18,554 nt of DNA, taken from assembly GCA_045540335.1 (NCBI GenBank), contig JAZQHC010000031.1, positions 1 to 18,554 on the forward strand, in the 5' to 3' direction. Positions 1 to 7,846 of this stretch are shown one piece after another. Under the pieces are notes generated by a model that saw only the letters and a program-made list of their open reading frames with translations, was not told the origin of the DNA and searched no databases. The DNA is from RGIG7213 sp045540335 (GTDB lineage: Bacteria > Bacillota > Clostridia > Oscillospirales > CAG-272). The position numbers were made by a program, and so were the translations under genes. Position 1 is the first letter of the stretch. Every line of letters begins with the position of its first letter.

Positions 1-1116
1 AATTATTTATCCAAAACCGATGCTTTTGACGACATTGAGAAAATCAAAAGCAATCTGCCCAAAGCGATTCTTGGCAAAAGAAAAATCATCATCAATTACG
101 AAACCGAGTACAGAGAAGCTGACTTTGATCTTGCAGCTTGCATGGATATTGTGGGGAAACTTCCGGTGTCCTGCGAATATGGAGAAAAGACTATCTCACT
201 TGGTACGAACGTTGCTTCTTTAATTTGCAAGGCCGATGAGCTTGACGATGCCTATAAGGCAATGATCAAACATCTTGATGATTCAAATTACGATACCTGC
301 GGTGCATATTTTGAAATCTATCACGAAGACGGAACCGTAGAATTAAAACTTCCTGTTTGCCCACACAAGAAACAAAAACTTTATGCCAAGGATGCAGAAA
401 TTTCTTTCGTTGACGATCCCGAAGCTTGCGGGACGTGGAAGTTTTTGGACATTGTTCCCACGCGCGAGCATTTTGTATACGGAAAGCCGAAATGCTGGCA
501 TTCGGTATGGCTGCAGAAGTTGTATTTCATTGACGGAGGTCAACCCTATTGGGTCTTCCCGGGATGGACAAAAGGAAAAGTATATACGCTTACAGGTGAT
601 CGCGATAATCTCATTGAGCATCCGTATACAATCGAAACAATTGATGGTCGAAAGCTGATGTTCCTCGAAATTCAAATGAACGAAAATGATGCAACGGAGC
701 TTTGGGTATATGAACAAACCAACTCTTGCCACATTGCGTCCAAAGAAGAAATTCAAATTTGCGACAACACCGATCATCCTTTTGTAATTGATCAAAAGGT
801 TCTCGGTGTTTGGAATGCATTTGATTTCATCAGAAACCGTGACAATTTCGACCCGTCAAGGAAAACTTGGAAAGGCGGAGAATTATTCCTCCAGCGTGTC
901 GAATTCCTTTCGGATGGTCGAATGATTACCGTCACCAAGAATCGCGAAAGTATGCTCAACTGGACAAAAGGGCTTGAACTCAATAAATACTCTAAGACAG
1001 CTTGCGCATATGAAATCATCGAACACGAAGGAAAAGAATTCTTGATACTTGAGTGGAAATCGGGAGACTATTCTTTCGCCGGAAAAATTCACTACTACGT
1101 ATTCACAAGAGAATAA
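1..1116 (+). CDS. Transcriptional-regulator-like protein, 3' part: GyrI-type effector domain plus two C-terminal lipocalin-like repeats
   Basis: The frame is open from the first base of the window, so the gene begins upstream; 371 residues are visible, ending at TAA. Residues about 30-120 resemble the GyrI-like small-molecule-binding domain found behind MerR- or AraC-type DNA-binding heads: a conserved stretch (ELDDAYKAMIKHLDD), then GAYFEIYHEDGTVELKLPV. After that come two related beta-rich units, each opening with a G-x-W core (ACGTWKFLDIV near residue 140; VLGVWNAFDFI near 275) and containing a WTKG motif (PGWTKGKVY; LNWTKGLEL). Similar repeats are known to me from Firmicutes regulators and BlaR1-like proteins. 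By family knowledge a helix-turn-helix domain would lie upstream, outside the window. The ligand is unknown. An insertion sequence starts 25 bases after the stop codon, so the gene is not interrupted by it. No terminator is visible between them. Confidence 0.7.
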   Translation, partial: NYLSKTDAFDDIEKIKSNLPKAILGKRKIIINYETEYREADFDLAACMDIVGKLPVSCEYGEKTISLGTNVASLICKADELDDAYKAMIKHLDDSNYDTCGAYFEIYHEDGTVELKLPVCPHKKQKLYAKDAEISFVDDPEACGTWKFLDIVPTREHFVYGKPKCWHSVWLQKLYFIDGGQPYWVFPGWTKGKVYTLTGDRDNLIEHPYTIETIDGRKLMFLEIQMNENDATELWVYEQTNSCHIASKEEIQICDNTDHPFVIDQKVLGVWNAFDFIRNRDNFDPSRKTWKGGELFLQRVEFLSDGRMITVTKNRESMLNWTKGLELNKYSKTACAYEIIEHEGKEFLILEWKSGDYSFAGKIHYYVFTRE

Positions 1117-1146
1117 ACAAATTCAGCCTCGGCAAGGCAACTGATA

Positions 1147-1166
1147 TGCACCCCAAAAGTTAGACA
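1147..1166 (+). repeat. Left inverted repeat of the IS3-family element
   Basis: TGCACCCCAAAAGTTAGACA; pairs with the inverted repeat at 2418-2437 with 16 of 20 positions identical. The CCCAAAAGTTAGACA core is characteristic of the IS150-like branch of the IS3 family. Confidence 0.85.
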
Positions 1167-1187
1167 CTTTTGGAGGTGCATATTTTT

Positions 1188-1571
1188 ATGGGCAAAACAG
1201 GAAGAGAAAACAGAAGGTACTCGACAGAATTCAAAATGTGTGTTATAATGGATATGCGAGAACACCATTTGAGTTATAGAGAAACAGTACGAAAGTATTG
1301 GGAAGATGCAAAAGGCAAAGAACCAAACTATATACATCGAGTTCAAAGGTGGGAACGCATATTCTTAGAAGAAGGAGCCGAAGGTCTGATGAAAGAAAGA
1401 CGAGGCAAATCCTATGGAAGCAAAAAAGGACGTCCGCCGAAGCTCGACAAGAAGGTAGAAGAAGATCTGATCGCCGAGAACCAACGTTTGCGAATGGAGA
1501 TAGAGTACTTAAAAAAACTGAGTGCCTTAGTTCTTGCGGAAGAGCAAAAGAACGGCAAAAAGCGTTCATAA
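1188..1571 (+). CDS. IS3-family transposase OrfA (HTH/leucine-zipper subunit)
   Basis: 127 residues from the ATG at 1188, preceded by GGAGG at 1172-1176; a TTG further upstream overlaps that ribosome binding site and is not needed. The N-terminal part is a helix-turn-helix of the kind that binds the element's terminal repeats (YSTEFKMCVIMDMREHHLSYRETVRKYW), followed by a basic stretch (KKGRPPKLDKK) and a leucine-zipper-like helix (AENQRLRMEIEYLKKLSAL) used for oligomerisation. In IS3-family elements OrfA alone acts mainly as a regulator, while a -1 frameshift makes the OrfAB transposase. Two candidate slip sites occur: A_AAA_AAA at 1511-1517 and AAA_AAG at 1557-1562. The second keeps the zipper in frame to its natural end and is the better choice. 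Confidence 0.9.
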   Translation: MGKTGRENRRYSTEFKMCVIMDMREHHLSYRETVRKYWEDAKGKEPNYIHRVQRWERIFLEEGAEGLMKERRGKSYGSKKGRPPKLDKKVEEDLIAENQRLRMEIEYLKKLSALVLAEEQKNGKKRS

Positions 1572-2407
1572 TTGCTGAACTAAGGCAAAAGTATCCGCTT
1601 AAAGATTTGTTAGAGCTTTCCGGGATAGCGAGGAGTACGTACTATTACTACTTGAAGCAGAAAGATAAGGACAAATACGAAAGCGAAAAGCAAGATATAT
1701 TGGAGATATACAATACTCACAAAGGAAGATACGGCTACAGACGTATTTGCTCTGAATTAAAGGCAAAAGGTTATCCAATTAACCACAAAACCGTGTTGAA
1801 ACTGATGAAATCCCTTCATTTGCGTGGAAAACAGATCAAAAATGGCAAATACCATTCCTACAAAGGTGAAGTTGGCAAAGTAGCAGACAATCTGTTGAAA
1901 AGAGATTTTCATGCAGACAAGCCGTTTGAGAAACTAACAACAGACGTTACGGAGTTTAAGATTGGCGATGAAAAGGTGTATCTTTCGCCGGTGCTCGATA
2001 TGTTCAACCGTGAAATTATATCCTACTTTATTTCTACAAGTCCTAACTTGCAGCAAGTTAGAGATATGCTAAACGGATTATTTGAGAAACTTCCTGCCGA
2101 TGCAAGACCACTGTTTCACTCTGCTCAAGGTTGGCAGTACCAACACGCCGAATACCAAAGGCTTCTTTCTGAGCACAACATTACACAAAGTATGTCCCGC
2201 AAAGGAAACTGTATGGACAATGGCATAATGGAAAACTTCTTTGGTAGGTTGAAAGTTGAAATGTATTACGGCGAAAAATTTGAATCCCCTCGGGGATTCA
2301 TTGAGAAGTTGGAGGAATACATACATTACTACAATAACGAGAGAATCTCTCTCAAATTAAAAGGAATGAGCCCAGTTCAGTACCGAGCTCATTCGCAAGC
2401 AATTTAA
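1562..2407 (+). CDS. IS3-family transposase OrfB (rve/DDE integrase domain), catalytic Asp replaced by Ala
   Basis: This is the C-terminal, catalytic part of the transposase, read in the -1 frame relative to OrfA. The frame is open upstream into OrfA but has no plausible start of its own near the conserved sequence, so expression as an OrfAB fusion by ribosomal slippage is expected. It contains the HTH_21-type segment (ELRQKYPLKDLLELSGIARS) and the integrase core. First catalytic Asp: TTDVTEF, codon at 1943. Third residue: Glu in MENFFGRLK, codon at 2231, followed by Lys seven residues later. The second Asp should be in the HSDQGWQYQ motif, but here the motif reads HSAQGWQYQ: codon 2123-2125 is GCT, one base from GAT. 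The spacing to the Glu is the usual 35 residues, so the alignment is secure. The rest is full length, ending in YYNNERISLKLKGMSPVQYR. Confidence 0.9.
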   Translation, partial: AFIIAELRQKYPLKDLLELSGIARSTYYYYLKQKDKDKYESEKQDILEIYNTHKGRYGYRRICSELKAKGYPINHKTVLKLMKSLHLRGKQIKNGKYHSYKGEVGKVADNLLKRDFHADKPFEKLTTDVTEFKIGDEKVYLSPVLDMFNREIISYFISTSPNLQQVRDMLNGLFEKLPADARPLFHSAQGWQYQHAEYQRLLSEHNITQSMSRKGNCMDNGIMENFFGRLKVEMYYGEKFESPRGFIEKLEEYIHYYNNERISLKLKGMSPVQYRAHSQAI

Positions 2408-2417
2408 TATTTAATTT

Positions 2418-2437
2418 TGTCTAAACTTTTGGGTTCA
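2418..2437 (-). repeat. Right inverted repeat of the IS3-family element
   Basis: Read on the minus strand it is TGAACCCAAAAGTTTAGACA, matching the left end at 1147-1166. It lies 11 bases after the orfB stop codon, the normal spacing for this family. Confidence 0.85.
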
Positions 2438-2467
2438 CTTCACAATGTGTAAAAGTGCCGTTTGATT

Positions 2468-3691
2468 TTATATGCGGTATGGTATCTGCCCTGAAAATAC
2501 TTCAACGAAATACGCAACAGCTGAAATTACGTGGGCGCTTAATAAAACACTTCCGAATATCAAATAGAATTTATTTGTTACGCTTTTTGTTTTTAAATTT
2601 TCTATAAAACGGGGAACGGCCACAACAAACAGGAAGAATGCGGCGCTGTAAACGCCCCATAAAAAGTTTCCGTGTGATGCACGCTTGCCGGTTTCGGCAA
2701 ACATGATGTATATCAACATTTGAATAACAAACATTATGTAAACGAAAACATCAAACATTCCCATTCGTTTGCGGTTAAATACGGCAACCAAAGCAGGAAA
2801 AGCAACGCCGCAAATAAGCTTTAAAATTACGGTTGACGCGCCGCTTTTAAAGAAGTTTTCACCCCAAATAATTGCTATACCCGAGGCTGTCGATGCCCCT
2901 GTGCTTGCCCCGCCGTATAATACCTGCGATTGCCAAAGCATGATAAGCAATGACGGAAATACAGAGCACCCCATGGCAATAATTCGAAGAAACGGCTTGG
3001 ATTTAAAGCCTACGTTGCAAAAATCTGCAATGAGAAACAACAGTAACGCCAACGCAAACCCGTAAAAGAAGCTGGGCTTTACAGAAGTGGAAATTGCCAG
3101 GCACAATGATAAGCCAAGCCAATGCTGCCATTTGATATGCTTTATGTGGTATTCAAATATCTTAAAAAAGAATATCATCGCGGCAACCGCGGCAAGCCGC
3201 ATTCCGTAGTATGTTATGTTGTGGTACGGCTGTGTTATCAACTGGCCGGAATAGAATTTTTCGTAAACAAAAGGAATGTAAATTCCGCTTATAAACGTTA
3301 CGGGAAACGATATAAGTGCAGAGGTGAAGAAAGAAAACCCTTTGCTTATCAAGCGTATCAATTCACCCAAAAGCAACCACGTGGCAACCACTAATATGCT
3401 GTCAAGCATTACGATGTTGATTTTCCCGCCTGTGCAGTTGTTTAAAACGCCCATTATCCAATAAAGCACTGAATAACCCTTGCTGCTTGTTGCATATTTT
3501 ATATGCAGTCTGAGATCTGAATGGTAGGTTCCCATGGCTTGCTCGTAAAACAAAGAAGAAAGGCACAAAAACATCACAGCGCCAATACAAAAAAGTATAA
3601 CTGCCCTTGTTGTGCTTACAGAAAGCCAAGCAGCGACCTTCGTGCGAAGCGAGGCTTTATTATCGCTTTTTTCAGAAACTGAAAGCTTCAT
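2468..3691 (-). CDS. Polytopic membrane protein, possibly a GT-C-type glycosyltransferase
   Basis: 407 residues from the ATG at 3691, which has AGGAG eight or so bases upstream; an in-frame start at 3784 exists but overlaps the promoter. After a short polar N-terminus (about 27 residues) there are roughly ten hydrophobic segments (for example AVILFCIGAVMFLCLSSLF, IVMLDSILVVATWLLLGEL, LSAHVISAVAYFVEVF). Directly after the first segment lies an acidic/His loop, YHSDLRLHI. Placement of an Asp in the first external loop is typical of GT-C glycosyltransferases that use lipid-linked sugars, and the overall length and topology agree, but I see no decisive signature. The gene is monocistronic: a promoter lies at 3744-3772 and the gene upstream ends at its own terminator. 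No clear terminator follows it before the IS element. Confidence 0.75.
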   Translation of the reverse strand: MKLSVSEKSDNKASLRTKVAAWLSVSTTRAVILFCIGAVMFLCLSSLFYEQAMGTYHSDLRLHIKYATSSKGYSVLYWIMGVLNNCTGGKINIVMLDSILVVATWLLLGELIRLISKGFSFFTSALISFPVTFISGIYIPFVYEKFYSGQLITQPYHNITYYGMRLAAVAAMIFFFKIFEYHIKHIKWQHWLGLSLCLAISTSVKPSFFYGFALALLLFLIADFCNVGFKSKPFLRIIAMGCSVFPSLLIMLWQSQVLYGGASTGASTASGIAIIWGENFFKSGASTVILKLICGVAFPALVAVFNRKRMGMFDVFVYIMFVIQMLIYIMFAETGKRASHGNFLWGVYSAAFFLFVVAVPRFIENLKTKSVTNKFYLIFGSVLLSAHVISAVAYFVEVFSGQIPYRI

Positions 3692-3743
3692 AGAATCTCC
3701 TATTTCAAAATCGTGTAGATAATTAAATGTGTATGCTTGGTCA

Positions 3744-3772
3744 ATTTTAGCACAACAATGTAAAAAATTCAA
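3744..3772 (-). promoter_or_regulatory. Sigma-A type promoter for the membrane-protein gene
   Basis: On the minus strand: -35 TTGAAT (3767-3772), 17-base spacer, -10 TAAAAT (3744-3749). It lies about 53 bases upstream of the chosen start at 3691. Confidence 0.6.
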
Positions 3773-3808
3773 TAGTAACGGCAAATAATGTTTGTTTGTA
3801 TAAAAAAA

Positions 3809-3837
3809 TACCGAGTACGGTTTTTCCGTACTCGGTA
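3809..3837 (-). terminator. Strong rho-independent terminator after the lectin/metallo-beta-lactamase-fold gene
   Basis: A perfect 12-bp stem (arms 3809-3820 and 3826-3837, ACCGAGTACGG core) with a 5-base loop, followed on the minus strand by a run of seven T after one A. It lies ten bases past the stop codon of the gene that ends at 3847. T runs on both sides could let it act in both directions. Confidence 0.9.
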
Positions 3838-3846
3838 AAAAATCAA

Positions 3847-6336
3847 TTACGGTGCGCAGTTAACAACAGTCATTTTGCTGTAATCAACAGGAAAATACAG
3901 CGCTTGATTCATGTGAAGACCTGCGATCACGTGGTATTTAACGCCGAGGTTTGCCATCCATTGACGAACTTCAAACGTTTGAAGTGTATTACTCCAGTTA
4001 TCGTAAACCCAAGCGGGTGAAGGCCACAAGCAAACCGTGGGGCGAATAGCCTTGTAAACCGATTCTGCAACGCCGGCTTGACCGTGGTGCGCCATCTGAA
4101 CCATATCACTCTTCAATTCGCTGCCGTATTTTTCAAGCAGTCTGTTACCTTCGTAAACGTTTGCATCGCCGAGGAACAAAACTGTTTGACCTTCGATAGT
4201 AGCACGGAAGATAAGTGAAGTATCGTTGATGTTGGTTTCCACTTCTTCATCTGTTACTGCAATCAAGAAATCTAATATAACGCCGTCTATTTCAACTGTA
4301 TCGCCTTCGAAAACGTTCTTTCCGTTGATTGCATTGAATGCGCCTGCGCCAAACAATTTATCATATGCGGCGTGAACGTCGTCGTGCAGATAGCTGTATT
4401 TGCCTTTTTCGCTGGAATTCATGAATGCTTTAGAAGGAAGGTTGATATATACGTTGTTGATAACGACTTTTTTGCTTGCGTCGTTTACAAGAAGGGTAAA
4501 TTCAGTAACGTGGTCGTCGTGTAAGTGGGAAAGTATCCACGCTTCTACTTCGGGAACTTCTTTGTTGCTGATTCTTTGTAATTCGCTATAAAGGTAGCCG
4601 CTGTCGTCAAAGTGAACGCCGCCGCCGTCAATAACGATCAATTTGTCATTTTTGGTTTTGATAACGTAGCTGTTACCAAGCATCAGTTCATCAGGGCAAA
4701 GCTGGTGAAGAACAGCTTGCTTTTCAACTGCTTTAACGGTAACCGACATTGTGGTAGATCCGCTTTTTGCTGTCATTTTATATGTACCCTTCTTAGGTGT
4801 AATAATATTTCCCGCATTAACGGTAATGGCACTTGAAGACCAAACTATACCCGTTCCGTCGGTGATAACGCTGTTATTGCCAAATTGAACGTTGTAGTAG
4901 TTAAGGTCGAAAGCCTTGTTTGCTTCAACTGTGATAGTTTTTGAAGAGTACCATACAGTATTTTCAGCATAAGCATCTGTAATCTTCAAAATAGCAAATT
5001 TTTGTGCATTTGTGCCGTTGTATTGGTATATTTGTGCGTTTGTGCCGTTTGCCGTTCCGTTTGCGGCAATGTCCAGCACCTTTGAGGGGGCGTTTTTAGG
5101 CTCGAATGTGTAATGGTGGCCGCCTCTGTCTGTAATGGTCCAACGTTGTGCGTTTGTGCCGTTGCTCTTGTACGTTTGAACGTTCGTTCCGTTTGCAGTA
5201 CCTGCTGCGTAAACGTCAAGCACTTTACCTGTGCTTCTGTTGGTGATAGTGTAAGTACCATCGGAATTAAGCTTGAAGTGCCATACCTGGCTTCTTGAAT
5301 TCTTGGTTGAGTTGATAACTACGTTATCACCCGAAAGATCAATGTATTTGTTTGATGATATGCCCAAGATTCTTGCATAGAATTCTGAAGTAAGCGCCGT
5401 GTTTTCGTTGGGGTTACCTTCGGGCTTGGTCGTTTCTTCAGGCTCGGGTGTGGGTTCTTCGGGCTCGGGTGTAGGCGTGGGTTCTTCAGGCTCGGGCGTA
5501 GGTGTAGGTGTAGGTGTGGGTTCGGGTGTGGGTTCCGGCTCGGGGGTTGTAGTTTCAACCTGCGCAAAAGTAAATATCTGCGAGGATGCACCCGTGTAAG
5601 TGGAAGAAAGTATCTTGCTTCCCGAAACTGTCAAAACACAGAGGGCAGAACATCTTGCGCGGATTATGTATTTACCCGTGCTGTACTTGAAAATGTACCA
5701 TTTTTGTGCCGGCGTTCCGTTACCTGCATAGGTGTGAACCTTTGCGCCGGTAGCTGCGCTGGCGCCGTAAGCGTCAAGCACCTTGCCTGTTTCTTTGTTG
5801 GTGATTGTATAAGTTTCATCAGAATTGCGTGTGAATACCCAGATTTGGGAATTGTCTGTTGCTGAAGCGGTTTCAACAGCCGCATCTGCGTTGGAAAGAC
5901 CGATCACCTTGCTGTTTGAAGCTGTGATCTTAACCTCAAACGAATCGCCAAGGTTTTCAACCTTTGCAACCTTACGATGAGGCTCGTTGTAACCGTATTG
6001 ACCGAAGTGGTTAATACCGTTCACGTAGTTTGTACCGAAGGCTGCCTTTAAGTCTCCATTATTTGCAAGGTAGTAGCTTGCACGGAAAACGGGGCTTCCT
6101 TGCCTTCCTTCTTTTGCACCATACTGCAAAAAGTGATTGTAAAGCGCATCATACGTCGTGCCGCATATAGTAGCAACATCGTTATTGTTTGCCGCATAAT
6201 AGTTGGGGTCAAACACTACGGACTTAACGTTTGAAGGAACCCAGTCCGTTGCGGCAACAGCGCCGAGTGGAACAGCGGAAATGATGGATGCCAGTGCAAG
6301 GCAAAGCACCAAAACACGCTTTAATGTTATGGACAT
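3847..6336 (-). CDS. Secreted multidomain protein: two ricin-type lectin domains, Ig-like domain and C-terminal metallo-beta-lactamase-fold domain
   Basis: 829 residues from the ATG at 6336, which has GGAGG at the ideal distance (6347-6351); the in-frame start at 6381 is worse. Order of parts: Sec signal peptide (about 1-28, ending AVAATDW); two copies of a short FDPNYYAANNNDV...YGAKEGR type repeat (about 39-122); a ricin-B lectin domain (about 129-255) with QxW-like sites (SQIW, AQKW); a Pro/Glu/Thr linker (about 259-305); a second ricin-B lectin domain (about 330-449) with SQVW, AQRW and two near-identical GTNxQxYxxNGTNAQ units; a bacterial Ig-like segment (about 459-534); and a metallo-beta-lactamase fold. 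The last has the metal-binding motif SHLHDDH (about 602-608), LGDAN (about 720) and MAHHGQ (about 748), like the ComEC C-terminal domain. Lectin domains suggest binding to a glycan; the substrate of the hydrolase domain is not known. It has its own promoter and terminator. Confidence 0.88.
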   Translation of the reverse strand: MSITLKRVLVLCLALASIISAVPLGAVAATDWVPSNVKSVVFDPNYYAANNNDVATICGTTYDALYNHFLQYGAKEGRQGSPVFRASYYLANNGDLKAAFGTNYVNGINHFGQYGYNEPHRKVAKVENLGDSFEVKITASNSKVIGLSNADAAVETASATDNSQIWVFTRNSDETYTITNKETGKVLDAYGASAATGAKVHTYAGNGTPAQKWYIFKYSTGKYIIRARCSALCVLTVSGSKILSSTYTGASSQIFTFAQVETTTPEPEPTPEPTPTPTPTPEPEEPTPTPEPEEPTPEPEETTKPEGNPNENTALTSEFYARILGISSNKYIDLSGDNVVINSTKNSRSQVWHFKLNSDGTYTITNRSTGKVLDVYAAGTANGTNVQTYKSNGTNAQRWTITDRGGHHYTFEPKNAPSKVLDIAANGTANGTNAQIYQYNGTNAQKFAILKITDAYAENTVWYSSKTITVEANKAFDLNYYNVQFGNNSVITDGTGIVWSSSAITVNAGNIITPKKGTYKMTAKSGSTTMSVTVKAVEKQAVLHQLCPDELMLGNSYVIKTKNDKLIVIDGGGVHFDDSGYLYSELQRISNKEVPEVEAWILSHLHDDHVTEFTLLVNDASKKVVINNVYINLPSKAFMNSSEKGKYSYLHDDVHAAYDKLFGAGAFNAINGKNVFEGDTVEIDGVILDFLIAVTDEEVETNINDTSLIFRATIEGQTVLFLGDANVYEGNRLLEKYGSELKSDMVQMAHHGQAGVAESVYKAIRPTVCLWPSPAWVYDNWSNTLQTFEVRQWMANLGVKYHVIAGLHMNQALYFPVDYSKMTVVNCAP
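5432..5547 (-). repeat. Low-complexity Pro/Glu/Thr linker repeat
   Basis: Tandem short repeats of about 6-18 bases built from GGTGTGGGTTC/TTCGGGCTC units, coding on the minus strand for alternating P-E-P-T-P-E residues that link the two lectin halves of the secreted protein. Such tracts commonly change in copy number by slippage. Confidence 0.8.
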
Positions 6337-6395
6337 TGTCAATGTACCTCCTATAAATTTTAGATTTGAAGATATTAACATCTTCTACCGAAGTT

Positions 6396-6424
6396 ATAGT
6401 ATCACGATTTGTAAAATAAGTCAA
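6396..6424 (-). promoter_or_regulatory. Sigma-A type promoter for the secreted lectin protein
   Basis: On the minus strand: -35 TTGACT (6419-6424), 17-base spacer, -10 TACTAT (6396-6401), about 60 bases before the start codon at 6336. Confidence 0.7.
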
Positions 6425-6442
6425 GTAATAAATAAAATTAAA

Positions 6443-6475
6443 AGGCAAACGAACATATTTTTGTTACATTTGCCT
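6443..6475 (-). terminator. Terminator of the yajC-SCIFF operon
   Basis: Hairpin with arms 6462-6475 and 6443-6455 (AGGCAAA outer stem, wobble and one bulge inside, then ACA/TGT), followed on the minus strand by TTTTAATTTTA. It starts 13 bases after the maturase stop codon. Confidence 0.7.
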
Positions 6476-6487
6476 AAATTTATTGAC

Positions 6488-7846
6488 TTATTCTTGTTCA
6501 CTTGCTTGTGCGGCTTTTATCATAATTGCGCACTCAACACGTTTTTTTTCCAATTCGCAGGCTATGGTGTAAGGTTCTTTTATGTCACGGTGAAAATTGT
6601 AATTGTTTGCACTGCAACCGCCGCCGCAGAAATACCTTGCCCAACAGGATTTGCACTTTTCGTTTGTTATAATGTTATTTTCTGCAAACTGTGTTGCAAT
6701 ATCCCAATTAAACGTATCATCGAAGATATTTCCAAGCTTTAATTCCGTATGCTCTACAAATTGGTGGCAAGGGTAAATATCCCCGTTGGGCGTTACGGCA
6801 ACGTATTCGCTTCCGCAGCCGCACCCCTTTGTGCGCTTATATACGCAAGGGCCTGCGTCAAGGTCTATCATAAAGTGGAAAAAGGTAAAGCCCCTGCCTT
6901 CTTTTTCGCGCTTTAACATTTCCTTTGCCAGCTTTTCGTATTCTTCAAAAAGCACGGGCAGATCTTCCTCGCGTATGGAAAATTCGCTTTCATCGGGAAG
7001 AACCACAGGTTCTACCGAAATGTTATCAAACCCTTCGTCTGCAAGGCACAGTACGTCGTTTGTGAAATCAAGATTGCGCCTTGTGTAAGTGCCGCGAACA
7101 TACCAATCCATCGTTCTGTCTTTAACAAGCTTTTTGTACGCAGGAAGTATTTTATCGTACGTTCCCTTGCCATTTGCAAGCGGGCGCATGTAGTCGTTTA
7201 TTTCGCGCCTTCCGTCGATGGAAAGCACCGCGTTTGACATATGCTTGTTGATGAAATCTATGGATTCGTCATCAAGCAGAACGCCGTTTGTAGTTATTGT
7301 AAAACGGATATTTTTGCCGTATTGCTTTTCTTTTTCTCTGCCGTAGGCAACAAGCTTTTTTACAACGTCAAAATTCAAAAGCGGCTCTCCCCCGAAAAAG
7401 TCCAATTCGAGGTTTTTGATACCCTTTGATTTTTCAAGCAAAAAGTCGATAGCCTTACAGCCACACTCGTAACTCATCAAACCGCGTGCGCGTTTGTAAT
7501 CCCCGCCATCTGCAAAGCAGTACTTGCAACGCATATTGCAATCGTGCGAAATATGCAGGCACATTGATTTTATCGGTGATACACCGGGGGTGTATTTTAA
7601 CGGTTCGGTTATTGTGGGCTGTGAAAACAGCGTGCCGTCGTTTTTTAAAGTGCAAAGCTCTTCATATGCTTGGGCAACATCCTCTGCGGAATACCCTTCA
7701 AATACGCCGAGATCTGCGCATTTTTCGGGCAGATCATCCGGATATCTGGAAAGTATATCATACGCGAGATCGCTTAAAATATGGACAGCGCCTGACTCGC
7801 TGTCCAATGCCAAATTATATCCGTTCTGGCTGAAAGTATGTACCAT
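6488..7846 (-). CDS. scfB: Radical SAM maturase of the SCIFF peptide (thioether-forming)
   Basis: 452 residues, the normal length of the SCIFF maturase family (TIGR03974). It is expected to install Cys-to-Thr thioether cross-links in the SCIFF peptide encoded just upstream. Visible parts: N-terminal peptide-binding (RRE-like) region, about 1-85; radical SAM cluster C-x3-C-x2-C at C103, C107, C110 (CNMRCKYC); GGEPLLN, which contacts S-adenosylmethionine; and a SPASM domain near the C-terminus with the cysteines for two further iron-sulfur clusters (GPCVYKRTKGCGCG, YPCHQF, CKSCWARYFCGGGC). Its ATG overlaps the stop codon of the precursor gene in TAATG, so the two are translationally coupled. 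A terminator follows. Confidence 0.95.
   Translation of the reverse strand: MVHTFSQNGYNLALDSESGAVHILSDLAYDILSRYPDDLPEKCADLGVFEGYSAEDVAQAYEELCTLKNDGTLFSQPTITEPLKYTPGVSPIKSMCLHISHDCNMRCKYCFADGGDYKRARGLMSYECGCKAIDFLLEKSKGIKNLELDFFGGEPLLNFDVVKKLVAYGREKEKQYGKNIRFTITTNGVLLDDESIDFINKHMSNAVLSIDGRREINDYMRPLANGKGTYDKILPAYKKLVKDRTMDWYVRGTYTRRNLDFTNDVLCLADEGFDNISVEPVVLPDESEFSIREEDLPVLFEEYEKLAKEMLKREKEGRGFTFFHFMIDLDAGPCVYKRTKGCGCGSEYVAVTPNGDIYPCHQFVEHTELKLGNIFDDTFNWDIATQFAENNIITNEKCKSCWARYFCGGGCSANNYNFHRDIKEPYTIACELEKKRVECAIMIKAAQASEQE

Larger units (their letters stand above)
1142..2442 (+). mobile_element. IS3-family insertion sequence (IS150-like group), with inactivated transposase
   Basis: A complete-looking element of about 1.3 kb. 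The ends are imperfect inverted repeats: TGCACCCCAAAAGTTAGACA at 1147-1166 on the left, and on the right the complement of 2418-2437 reads TGAACCCAAAAGTTTAGACA (16 of 20 match). The similarity can be extended outward by five bases to 1142 and 2442 (TGA at each end), which I use as borders. It encodes orfA and orfB in the -1 relation typical of IS3-family elements. No convincing 3-5 bp target duplication is seen immediately outside the ends, so the borders could be off by a few bases or the copy is old. The second catalytic Asp of the transposase is replaced by Ala, so this copy should not move by itself. Confidence 0.9.

Noticed and set aside
5000..5260. Repeated TTTGTGCGTTTGTGCCGTT-like segments as a CRISPR or intergenic repeat
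   Set aside because: They are coding repeats of the ricin-type lectin units (GTNAQ), differ in spacing and lie within an intact reading frame.
5399..5599. Plus-strand frame rich in Gly/Ser/Val (GSGVGVGVG)
   Set aside because: It is the complement of the PEPT linker repeat in the secreted lectin protein, with no promoter or ribosome binding site.
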